A stretch of DNA of 5,144 nucleotides from Oligoflexus sp. GTDB taxonomy: Bacteria; Bdellovibrionota_B; Oligoflexia; Oligoflexales; Oligoflexaceae. The translations under genes were made by a program, and so were the position numbers. How positions within the stretch are numbered: position 1 is the stretch's first letter; each line of letters begins with the position of its first letter. The notes below the pieces were generated by a model. It worked only from the letters and a program-made list of their open reading frames with translations. It had not been told where the DNA came from and made no database searches. Positions 1 through 5,144 of the stretch are shown one piece after another. The stretch is from the NCBI GenBank assembly GCA_030151925.1, contig JASLCY010000281.1, positions 1 to 5,144 on the forward strand, read 5' to 3'.

Positions 1-1
1 C

Positions 2-562
2 TTCGACGAAGACAGCTCGATCGACATCGTCCACGTCGCCCAATCGGAAAGCACCGTCTTCAAGAAAGTCAGCACCACGACCGTCCCTACGCCCTACATT
101 GCGAACTGGATGGTTTCGGCCAGCTCGCAGTTGGCGGTCGGCACGGTTTCGGCCGCGACGCCTTCGAAGCAAGCTCGCCACGGCGGCTACCGCATCGTGC
201 TCACCGACAGCGTAGCCCAGGCCAAGGCCTTGCCTTCGAGCCTCACCGACGCGAACGCCGCCAGCCTCTGCGTGATGTCGGGCGAGAAGCCGCAATTCTC
301 CTTCGACGAGCGTTACCTCGTTTATTACGCTTACGAATCCCACGACGACGTCGTGAAAGCCGCCGACTCCTCGGCGAACCTCTACGTGATCGACCTTCTC
401 GGCGACGGCAAACCCGTCCAGCTCACCAACCTGCCTAAAGGTTCGTTCGCGCAGTTCCCGCACTTCCGTTCGGACGGCTGGCTCTACTTCTCCCTTTATA
501 ACAGCGTAGCTGGAACTCGCCAGGTTGTTGCGACCGACGCGATTCTCCAACTTGCCAAATAA
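2..562 (+). CDS. C-terminal part of a TolB/PD40-like beta-propeller protein (5' end outside window)
   Basis: The frame is open from base 2 with no start needed, so this is the last 186 codons of a longer gene; the ATG at 110 is internal, because coding-like sequence continues in frame upstream of it. Two stretches look like PD40/TolB propeller blades. Fragment residues 97-109 (PQFSFDERYLVYY) are followed by an 'ANLYVIDL..GDGKPVQLTNLP' strand-turn pattern, and residues 152-163 (FPHFRSDGWLYF) form a second blade. In such proteins 'F-SPDG..L.F' followed by 'L-Y-V-I-D' marks one blade. No catalytic residues are visible. The product is probably exported, as most propellers of this kind are, but the signal peptide lies outside the window. 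All five arginine codons seen are CGC or CGT. A strong terminator starts 16 bases after the TAA, so this is the last gene of its transcript. The exact function is unknown; the family call is by motif only. Confidence 0.8.
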   Translation, partial: FDEDSSIDIVHVAQSESTVFKKVSTTTVPTPYIANWMVSASSQLAVGTVSAATPSKQARHGGYRIVLTDSVAQAKALPSSLTDANAASLCVMSGEKPQFSFDERYLVYYAYESHDDVVKAADSSANLYVIDLLGDGKPVQLTNLPKGSFAQFPHFRSDGWLYFSLYNSVAGTRQVVATDAILQLAK

Positions 563-578
563 ATTCGGGTACTTATTC

Positions 579-614
579 GGCCCCTCGGACTTTCCGGTCC
601 GAGGGGCCTTTTTT
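579..614 (+). terminator. Rho-independent terminator of the propeller-like gene
   Basis: A perfect 12-bp stem has left arm GGCCCCTCGGAC (579-590), loop TTTCCG and right arm GTCCGAGGGGCC (597-608). It is followed directly by six T (609-614). The T-run is only on the + strand side, so it ends transcription coming from the left. Confidence 0.95.
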
Positions 615-617
615 CGT

Positions 618-663
618 CCTAAGAGGTTTAATCCTTTGAGGATCTTGGAGAGATCCTTAGGGG
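618..663 (+). other. Nested inverted repeats (possible RNA structure)
   Basis: GAGGATCT (638-645) pairs with AGATCCTT (651-658) around a TGGAG loop: 8 bp including one G-T pair. Flanking it, CCTAAG (618-623) can pair with CTTAGG (656-661), overlapping the base of the inner stem. A small TCCT/AGGA pairing (632-635 with 639-642) is an alternative to the inner stem. No U-run follows, so this is not a terminator. It may be a structured leader, an operator or chance; the strand is assumed from the flanking + terminators. Confidence 0.3.
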
Positions 664-709
664 AAATCGGGGCATTTAAGAAGGACCGCAATCCTTACCG
701 AAACGTTAC

Positions 710-738
710 TTGTACGCATGGATACCCCTTCTTATAGG
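710..738 (+). promoter_or_regulatory. Candidate sigma70-type promoter for the small RNA
   Basis: TTGTAC (710-715, 3 of 6 to consensus TTGACA) is separated by 17 bases from TATAGG (733-738, 4 of 6 to TATAAT). Transcription would start near 745, directly at the foot of the inverted repeat 746-769. The match is weak; the support is the ideal spacing and the position before an otherwise unexplained terminator. Confidence 0.3.
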
Positions 739-745
739 AACTCGA

Positions 746-769
746 ATTATCACAAGCAATTGTGATAAT
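746..769. repeat. 10-bp perfect inverted repeat with GCAA loop
   Basis: ATTATCACAA (746-755) and TTGTGATAAT (760-769) are perfect reverse complements separated by GCAA. As RNA on the + strand this makes a stable hairpin capped by a GNRA-class tetraloop. As DNA it could be an operator half-site pair. It is not a CRP/FNR-type site, because the TCACA and TGTGA halves are in the opposite order. Confidence 0.85.
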
Positions 770-784
770 CGCAGACGTGACTAG

Positions 785-817
785 GGCCCTTCGAACTGCT
801 GTTCGAAGGGCCTTTTT
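785..817 (+). terminator. Second + strand Rho-independent terminator
   Basis: A perfect 12-bp stem has left arm GGCCCTTCGAAC (785-796), loop TGCT and right arm GTTCGAAGGGCC (801-812), followed by five T (813-817). On the minus strand the hairpin is followed by CTAGTCACG, not a U-run, so it is not a proper intrinsic terminator for the converging PstS-like gene. It could still slow polymerase coming from that side. Confidence 0.9.
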
Positions 818-841
818 CTTCACCTGGGAGAGGGAGCCCGA

Positions 842-1693
842 TCAGTCGATCGTGAAGAAATCATGGTCGATGAGGATAGGATCGGCGAAAGAGCGATCGA
901 TGAGGTTTTGGAGCAGTTGGGTTTCAGCCGCCTTCTGCACGTAAGCGCCCGAGGCTTCGTAGACGTAGAGCTTACGAGCGAGCGGATACTTGAACGAGCG
1001 GATGTTCGCCACGTTCGGAAGGTAGGCTTGCTGCTCGGCGCTGACCGATACCGCAACAGGATGGTTTTCCGGACGGGTCGCCGAGAGTCCCGCGTAGCCG
1101 ACGGCGCCCGCTTCCGTCGCCGTGTGGACCGCGATGTCGTCGGTTTCCTTGACGATCGTCACGCAGCTGCCGAAGGCCGCGAGGCCGGTGAGGCTCTTGA
1201 AGGTATCCGTGGTGCCCGAGAGGTCGTCGCGACGATAGACGACGATCTTCTCGTCCGCGCCGCCGACGTCTTTCCAGTTCGTGACCTTGCAGGAGAAGAT
1301 GTCCTTGATCTGGTCGAAGTTCAGAGCCTTCGCCGTATTCGCCTGGTTCACGAAGAGGCCGACGCCGTCGAGGCCGATCATGTGCTCGGTGATCTCGATG
1401 CCGGCTTTCTGGGCGGTCGCGAGCGCGTCGGGCTTCATCTGGCGAGACATGGGAGCGAGGCCTTGGAGGCCGGCGATGATAGCCTCCTCGCCTTTTCCGG
1501 AACCGCCGCCCTGATAGACGACTTGCTCTTCGAGGCCGCTCGCGACCACGACGTCGGTGACGAAACCGGCGAGCGTGTCGGAGCCCTGAAGGGCGATTTT
1601 CCCGGCCGGCGCGTTAACGGGCGCGTTGCCGCTGGTCGCTTGCGCGAAAGCCGAAGAGCTGAGGATCACAGATGCGAGGATGCACTTTTTCAT
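842..1693 (-). CDS. PstS-like periplasmic phosphate-binding protein
   Basis: This 283-residue protein fits the PstS-like substrate-binding family (PBP_like_2 type), which captures phosphate in the periplasm and normally delivers it to the PstCAB ABC transporter. The first 17 residues are a Sec signal peptide (KK, hydrophobic core, AFA cleavage site before Q18). Family motifs follow in order: GSDT (37-40), GGGSGKGE (62-69), PMSR (81-84), DGVGLFV (109-115), IFSCKVTNW (132-140), RRDDLSGT (154-161, the Arg/Ser-Gly-Thr phosphate-contact motif) and FKYPLARKLYVY (234-245). It is shorter than E. coli PstS (about 346 residues), as is common in this subgroup. C135 and C177 could form a disulfide. The start is supported by a GGGAG ribosome site 5 bases upstream. 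No pstC, pstA, pstB or phoU is in the window: downstream genes converge and upstream is a cytochrome gene. It may therefore be an orphan binding protein working with a transporter encoded elsewhere, or a sensor. No Pho box was recognised. Confidence 0.9.
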   Translation of the reverse strand: MKKCILASVILSSSAFAQATSGNAPVNAPAGKIALQGSDTLAGFVTDVVVASGLEEQVVYQGGGSGKGEEAIIAGLQGLAPMSRQMKPDALATAQKAGIEITEHMIGLDGVGLFVNQANTAKALNFDQIKDIFSCKVTNWKDVGGADEKIVVYRRDDLSGTTDTFKSLTGLAAFGSCVTIVKETDDIAVHTATEAGAVGYAGLSATRPENHPVAVSVSAEQQAYLPNVANIRSFKYPLARKLYVYEASGAYVQKAAETQLLQNLIDRSFADPILIDHDFFTID

Positions 1694-1798
1694 GAGGTCT
1701 CCCTTTGCGTTTGGGTACGTTTCTCAACTTCCGAGTATCGAGATATCGTTTCGCGCCGCTGCGAACAAACCAAATTTCGGTGAAACTTATATGAAGAT
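1694..1798 (-). other. 105-base spacer between the cytochrome and PstS-like genes
   Basis: Both flanking genes are on the minus strand. I see no hairpin with a U-run after the cytochrome stop, so read-through into the PstS-like gene is possible. A weak 5-bp stem (TTCGC 1750-1754 with GCGAA 1761-1765) and a TATCG direct repeat (1736-1740 and 1744-1748) are present. No convincing sigma70 promoter pair was found, although a promoter here cannot be excluded. Confidence 0.4.
1699..1703 (-). promoter_or_regulatory. Ribosome binding site of the PstS-like gene
   Basis: On the minus strand GGGAG lies 5 bases before the ATG (1691-1693). It fixes the start that also gives a complete signal peptide. Confidence 0.75.
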
Positions 1799-4549
1799 TC
1801 ATCGGCCGAAGACGTTCTCGCACTCCGTCTGCGGATACTGCTGCTTGCCGATGGCGAGGCTGCCGCGCACGTAGTCGTAGATCGCGAAGCCCAGGTTCGA
1901 AGCGCTTTGCTTCAGCCACTTCTCGAGCTCGTCCGGATGCAGCGGATCGCCCGAATCCGGATCGTACTGGAGGCGTTCGTCGGTCACCGGCCAATTGCCT
2001 TTCGTGCAGATGTCGTTGAAGACGTCGTAGTCGCGGAAGTAGGGCTTCGCGGCCTTCGGATTCGTCGGGATCTGCCGCGCGCAGCGATCGATCAGGGTCT
2101 TCAGCATCTGGGCCTTGTTGGTGCCGAGGAGGTCGGCGACCTGGGCCGGCGGATTCATCTTCGTGCCTTCATAGGCCATCCAGATGAAATAGTTCGGGCT
2201 CAGATCGGCCTCAGTCCCGTCGATCACCTGCAGGAACTGCTTGAGGTTGTCGCCGTCCTGCCCGAACAGGCCCTGGCGGAAGTTCGCCACGCGGATGGTC
2301 CCGCCCGACCATTGGTTCAGGTTCGAAGCGAGCGGTCCGTCGCCTTCACCGAGGCGGCCGTGGCACTTCACGCAGGTCAGGTTGAAGAAATAAGCGCCCG
2401 CCGAAGTCCAGTAGAGCTGCCCGAGAGGGCGCGCGGGATCCTTGGTGCCCGGCTTCAGCATCCAATCCTTCAGGTCGTCGGCCGCGACCGTCGCGTCGGT
2501 CGGGAATGAGCACTGCGTCTTCACCTGCCACCAATCGACCGCATAGGATTTCTTGATGAGCTTCGCGAGCGCATCGTCCATGCGGAGCGATTTGAACCAA
2601 TCGCTCATGCCGCTCGCGGGATCGTTCCAATCCGGACGCCGGGGTTTGTAAGGCCCGGTCGCCTCCGTCGGATCCTGCTCCAGGACCGCGATGTCGCCGC
2701 TGCCGTAATCCGCATCGTTCGTGCAGGAGTTCGCGACCTTGAAGGTATCGAGGTCATAGGCGTTGAGGCTCGCGTCGTAGGTCTTGATCCACTTCGCGAA
2801 GAGGTCGACGACCCGGCAATCGGGAGAGGCTATGCTATGGAGCGGCATGCGGTTCTCGAGCTTGAGGTCCGCATCGGAATCCGCCACGCGGTGGAAGAGG
2901 TAGCTCTGATCGAGCTTGCCGTCCTGGTTCACGAGTTTTTTATTCGTATAGAACGAGGACGTGAGGTGGGTATCGAAATCGAAGATCTTGCCCGCGCTGA
3001 GGTTCATCGAGATCTTCCCCTCGGTGAAGGCGTAACCCTTAGGGTTGTGGCAATGCGAGCAGTTGCCGACCATGTAGCCCTGCGCGCGCACGGTGTGGTC
3101 GTCGAGGATGTGGCTCGACGGGAAATACTCCAGCTTCGGCAATGCGGCCGCGGTCTGGGACGTGAGCATGCCGTAACTCACGAAACGCCGCACCTGGTTC
3201 AACTCGTCTTCGGCGACCGGCAGGTCCCGGCCCGCCTCCCCTACATCGCGCCTGTTGATTTGCAGGGGCGTGAAACCCAGGACGTAGTTCTCGCCCTGCG
3301 CTCCGCGATGGCATTGTTCGCAGCGATGGCGCGCGGGCACGAGATAATTCCGTTTGGTTCCCGCGGCCTGGTCGAAGTCGATCGAGACCACATGATCTTT
3401 CCAGGGCGTCCCGTCCCGGTAAGGTTCTTGGAGCAGATCGGCGTTGGAGCCGTCGTCGCGCCACACGTAGGTCCCGAACAGCGGTTTGCGCGGAGGATTG
3501 CGGGCGACGATGATACGGGTCTCGACCGGCTTGAAGCGCACTTGGCCGTCGACGCCTTTCACCCCGCGGAAGAAGGTCTTATAGAAACGCGTGTTCTCGG
3601 GAATGTCGAAGGTCGGCTCGGTGAATTTATCCTTCACGACGATAGCGAGCGGCTTCGGCGCGAAGCTCTTCCCGCTCGCGATGCGCGCCGGCTGGTGGAT
3701 ATAACGCTGCTTCTGCACGTGATCGTTCCAGAGAGGGTATTCGACGTCGTAAGCGACCGTGCCCTTTTTCGCGAGAACCGTGCTGTCCATGCTCGTGAGA
3801 TCGGTGTCGGTGAGCAGGGTCGGCAGAGTCGCCGCCTGATCGAAGTAATAATCGCTGGTCGGGTCGGTGCCGATCTCGCTTCCCGAGGCCGGCAGGCAGT
3901 TGCCGAGGTCCGACCATTGATTGTGAGAAAGGTCGCCCCACATCGCGGCCGGATATCCGCCCGAGGCTTCGCCCGGCGCCGGCGCCTCGGGTTTGCCGTC
4001 CTTGATCCACTGGTCGAGGAGGTTGCCGAGATTCTTGTAAAGATCAGGATTCTTGTTCTTTATATTCTCGGGCGGCATCGTGCCGGCCAGGAGCTGGTCG
4101 CGCATCGCCTCCGCGGCTTCGAAATAGCCTGGCACGGTTTTCTTCGCGCCGTCGACGATGATTTCGCTCGCATGCAGCTGGTTCTGATAGCTGAAGTCGC
4201 CCGTGCTCAATGCGGGAGCAAGGTGGCAGGACTGGCAAGCGGCATTTAAGGAATCTTTAAAATCCGTGAGATAAACGCGCGGCGTCTGATCTTTGTTAGC
4301 CGTGACCGTCGGCGTGAGCGTGAAGGTCTTGGCGGTTTTGGGCAGGGCGCAGCGGGGGCTGGCCGTTGCCGTGGAATCCGGGCTGGAGCTTGGGTCCGCG
4401 TCAGGATCCGGAGCCCGCGAAGGAGCCGAGGATCCTGGTTTGAGGGCGATTCCATCTTTTTCAGGAAGTTTTTTGTCATGCCCGCCGGAACATGACAGGA
4501 TAAAAAAGCACGAAACAAGAACGAACCACTGACATCTAGAAATTGACAT
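1799..4549 (-). CDS. Tetrahaem c-type cytochrome lipoprotein with SO2930/HNE_0200-like core
   Basis: The 916-residue protein is an exported, lipid-anchored cytochrome c, presumably moving electrons in the periplasm or at the outer membrane; its substrate is unknown. The signal peptide ends in a lipobox (ILSC, lipidated C20), followed by a Pro/Ser/Asp-rich tether (about 38-65). Four CxxCH haem sites are visible: CQSCH (105-109), CEQCH (410-414), CSHCH (497-501) and CVKCH (726-730). Likely Met ligands are M158 (MPP), M568 (RMPLH) and M798 (KMNPP); none is obvious for haem 2. Residues about 240-590 resemble the SO2930/HNE_0200-type dihaem family (TIGR03806 as I recall it): YPLWNDHVQKQRYIH (271-285), VETRIIVAR, FGTYVWRDDGSNA, NYLVPARHRCEQCH, VLGFTPLQINRRD and GNCSHCHNPKG. 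The N-terminal (about 90-188) and C-terminal (about 712-825, CHGRLGEGDGP, ANFRQGLFG) parts are extra single-haem modules, so this looks like a fusion. Eight further cysteines could form disulfides. A GGGAG site 8 bases upstream supports the start. Confidence 0.9.
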   Translation of the reverse strand: MSISRCQWFVLVSCFFILSCSGGHDKKLPEKDGIALKPGSSAPSRAPDPDADPSSSPDSTATASPRCALPKTAKTFTLTPTVTANKDQTPRVYLTDFKDSLNAACQSCHLAPALSTGDFSYQNQLHASEIIVDGAKKTVPGYFEAAEAMRDQLLAGTMPPENIKNKNPDLYKNLGNLLDQWIKDGKPEAPAPGEASGGYPAAMWGDLSHNQWSDLGNCLPASGSEIGTDPTSDYYFDQAATLPTLLTDTDLTSMDSTVLAKKGTVAYDVEYPLWNDHVQKQRYIHQPARIASGKSFAPKPLAIVVKDKFTEPTFDIPENTRFYKTFFRGVKGVDGQVRFKPVETRIIVARNPPRKPLFGTYVWRDDGSNADLLQEPYRDGTPWKDHVVSIDFDQAAGTKRNYLVPARHRCEQCHRGAQGENYVLGFTPLQINRRDVGEAGRDLPVAEDELNQVRRFVSYGMLTSQTAAALPKLEYFPSSHILDDHTVRAQGYMVGNCSHCHNPKGYAFTEGKISMNLSAGKIFDFDTHLTSSFYTNKKLVNQDGKLDQSYLFHRVADSDADLKLENRMPLHSIASPDCRVVDLFAKWIKTYDASLNAYDLDTFKVANSCTNDADYGSGDIAVLEQDPTEATGPYKPRRPDWNDPASGMSDWFKSLRMDDALAKLIKKSYAVDWWQVKTQCSFPTDATVAADDLKDWMLKPGTKDPARPLGQLYWTSAGAYFFNLTCVKCHGRLGEGDGPLASNLNQWSGGTIRVANFRQGLFGQDGDNLKQFLQVIDGTEADLSPNYFIWMAYEGTKMNPPAQVADLLGTNKAQMLKTLIDRCARQIPTNPKAAKPYFRDYDVFNDICTKGNWPVTDERLQYDPDSGDPLHPDELEKWLKQSASNLGFAIYDYVRGSLAIGKQQYPQTECENVFGR

Positions 4550-4715
4550 GAAGATTTCTCCCAGCCACCACCGCGAAAAGGTTGAGGCTTGTATAGAGAG
4601 AAACCCGCCGAAAGCGATTAACGCTCGATCAATTTTCTGTGAATTATTAACTGCTCCCTTTAATTGTTCTTAAAACTCAGAAGATGTCCGTGGCGCATTC
4701 AAAGGCGATGCCTCA
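4550..4715. other. Divergent intergenic region between cytochrome gene and transposase
   Basis: This AT-richer stretch must hold the minus-strand promoter of the cytochrome gene and the left end of the putative insertion sequence. A TATACA -10-like hexamer on the minus strand (4590-4595) lies 40 bases before the cytochrome ATG, but no good -35 sits at normal spacing. The element's terminal inverted repeat and target duplication cannot be identified, because the right end lies outside the window. No coding region is seen. Confidence 0.35.
4558..4562 (-). promoter_or_regulatory. Ribosome binding site of the cytochrome gene
   Basis: GGGAG on the minus strand lies 8 bases before the ATG (4547-4549). 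It supports the start that yields the lipoprotein signal peptide. Confidence 0.7.
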
Positions 4716-4743
4716 CTTTCCTCTCAAAAGCTTGAGGGGAGAG
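4716..4743 (+). promoter_or_regulatory. Hairpin masking the Shine-Dalgarno site of the transposase
   Basis: CTTTCCTCTCAA (4716-4727) pairs with TTGAGGGGAGAG (4732-4743) over 12 bp, including two G-T pairs, around an AAGC loop. The best ribosome site, GGAG (4738-4741), 7 bases before the ATG, lies wholly in the 3' arm. A transcript containing both arms would hide it. IS10 and IS200-type elements are known to block translation of read-through transcripts with similar 5' structures. Confidence 0.6.
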
Positions 4744-4748
4744 AAGGG

Positions 4749-5144
4749 ATGTGCCCTTACTGCAAAGAGTCGGCCAGGCAGATAAAAAAGGGGTTCTACA
4801 CTCGGTCTTCGGATGGCAGGGAGTTTCAGAGATACCTCTGCAAAGGCTGCGAGCGGCTTTATTCCGAGCAAAGGTTCGGCATAGAATTCAGGCTTCGCCT
4901 CCGCAGCATCAATCAGGGCGTCTTTTGGCTTCTTTGCAGCGGCTTAAGCCAGAGAAGGTGCGCGGCCTTCTTTGGCACCAAGCCCGAGGCCATAGCCTTA
5001 AGACTCGAGAGGTTCGGCTCCATATGCCGGGACAATCTCGAGATCTATCGTCAGAGCCGGCCGAAGGTGGCAAAGGCGCAGCTTGACGAACTCGAGAGCT
5101 TCGAGCACTCGAAGCGAAAGCCCCTCACGGTTCCCATCGCAGTG
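4749..5144 (+). CDS. IS1-like transposase, N-terminal part (runs off window)
   Basis: The frame from ATG 4749 stays open for 132 codons to the window end. It begins with a zinc-finger pattern, CPYC (2-5) and CKGC (31-34), with KKGFYTR and FQRYLCKGC between, as in IS1/IS1595-like transposases that read 'CPxC...K.G...QRY.CK.C'. Residues about 64-90 (GLSQRRCAAFFGTKPEAIALRLERFG) look like a helix-turn-helix for binding the element's ends. QLDELESF (111-118) followed by KRKPLTVPIAV matches the region carrying the first catalytic Asp of the DDE/DEDD domain, so D113 is the candidate. The remaining catalytic residues lie beyond the window, so it cannot be judged whether the gene is intact. The frame upstream is open to a TAA at 4671 but offers no ATG or GTG. 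Nine of 17 arginine codons are AGA or AGG, against none of 12 in the propeller-like and PstS-like genes, which fits foreign origin. The exact IS family is uncertain. Confidence 0.75.
   Translation, partial: MCPYCKESARQIKKGFYTRSSDGREFQRYLCKGCERLYSEQRFGIEFRLRLRSINQGVFWLLCSGLSQRRCAAFFGTKPEAIALRLERFGSICRDNLEIYRQSRPKVAKAQLDELESFEHSKRKPLTVPIAV

Larger units (their letters stand above)
745..817 (+). ncRNA. Candidate small RNA of about 70 nt: 5' GCAA hairpin, linker, terminator
   Basis: The stretch has a 5' stem-loop (746-769, GNRA-type GCAA loop), a 15-base mostly unpaired linker (770-784) and a strong intrinsic terminator (785-817), in the order typical of short bacterial RNAs. The upstream protein gene already has its own terminator at 579-614 and the gene to the right runs on the other strand. 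The second + terminator therefore needs a transcript starting inside 615-784. A weak promoter candidate at 710-738 predicts a start at the foot of the first hairpin. No known RNA family is recognised. Alternatives are a backup terminator for read-through from the left gene, or a longer RNA starting nearer 615 that includes the stems at 618-663. Confidence 0.4.

Noticed and set aside
525..737. 70-codon + strand open frame in the structured region
   Set aside because: It starts inside the propeller-like gene and would have to cross the strong terminator at 579-614. No plausible ribosome site or protein motif is present.
746..769. CRP/FNR-type operator
   Set aside because: CRP needs TGTGA then TCACA; here the halves are in reverse order with a 4-base centre, so the site does not fit.
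785..812. Minus-strand terminator for the PstS-like gene
   Set aside because: Read on the minus strand the hairpin is followed by CTAGTCACG, without a U-run; only the + orientation has the T tract.
863..1783. 306-codon + strand open frame over the PstS-like gene
   Set aside because: It is an antisense shadow of a G+C-rich gene: Arg/Glu/Val-rich, without recognisable domains. The minus strand gives an intact signal peptide and PstS motifs.
2837..4249. 470-codon + strand open frame inside the cytochrome gene
   Set aside because: It is an antisense shadow with biased composition and no motifs. The minus-strand reading has four CxxCH sites and a lipobox.
4784..4790. A-AAA-AAG heptamer in the right register for -1 frameshifting in the transposase
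   Set aside because: It is a true slippery-type sequence and IS1-type elements use such sites. Here a shift at codon 14 would destroy the zinc finger and lead into a frame without motifs, so chance is more likely.
4751..5086. 111-codon + frame overlapping the transposase
   Set aside because: It is the -1 frame shadow of the transposase. The frame from 4749 has the zinc finger and catalytic-region motifs and stays open to the window end.
1..5144. CRISPR array, tRNA or rRNA gene
   Set aside because: No regularly spaced repeats, cloverleaf-like arms with a T-loop motif, or rRNA-like stretches were seen on reading both strands.

Overview
The window is G+C-rich by eye (not computed) and reads as Gram-negative chromosomal DNA. 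It has a Sec-exported substrate-binding protein, a lipoprotein c-type cytochrome and a secreted beta-propeller-like protein. The propeller-like tail, the multiheme lipoprotein and the transposase type are compatible with Bdellovibrionota or a related former deltaproteobacterial group. That placement is a tentative inference; nothing here fixes the taxon.

Layout, left to right. (1) Positions 2-562 (+) hold the 3' end of a TolB/PD40-like beta-propeller gene, closed by a strong intrinsic terminator (579-614). (2) Positions 615-841 hold no convincing protein gene but are rich in structure: a nested stem (618-663), a weak promoter candidate (710-738), a 10-bp inverted repeat with a GCAA loop (746-769) and a second + strand terminator (785-817). 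Together these suggest a small + strand RNA of about 70 nt. (3) Positions 842-1693 (-) encode a PstS-like phosphate-binding protein with no pstCAB genes in view. (4) Positions 1799-4549 (-) encode a 916-residue lipoprotein with four CxxCH haem sites. Its centre resembles the SO2930/HNE_0200-type dihaem cytochromes, and a single-haem module sits at each end. It lies 105 bases upstream of the PstS-like gene on the same strand, so the two may be co-transcribed. (5) Positions 4749-5144 (+) are the 5' part of an IS1-like transposase with an N-terminal zinc finger. It has no stop codon before the window ends, and its Shine-Dalgarno sequence lies inside a 12-bp hairpin (4716-4743).

Functionally, the two minus-strand genes would give an outer- or inner-membrane-anchored, periplasm-facing multihaem electron carrier or oxidoreductase and a periplasmic phosphate-type binding protein. 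No direct functional link between them can be shown from sequence. The transposase differs from the flanking genes in arginine codon use, which fits a mobile insertion upstream of the cytochrome gene. The most interesting items are the candidate small RNA between two look-alike terminators, the RBS-masking hairpin of the transposase and the tetrahaem fusion. I see no clear evidence for a wholly new defence or multi-gene system.
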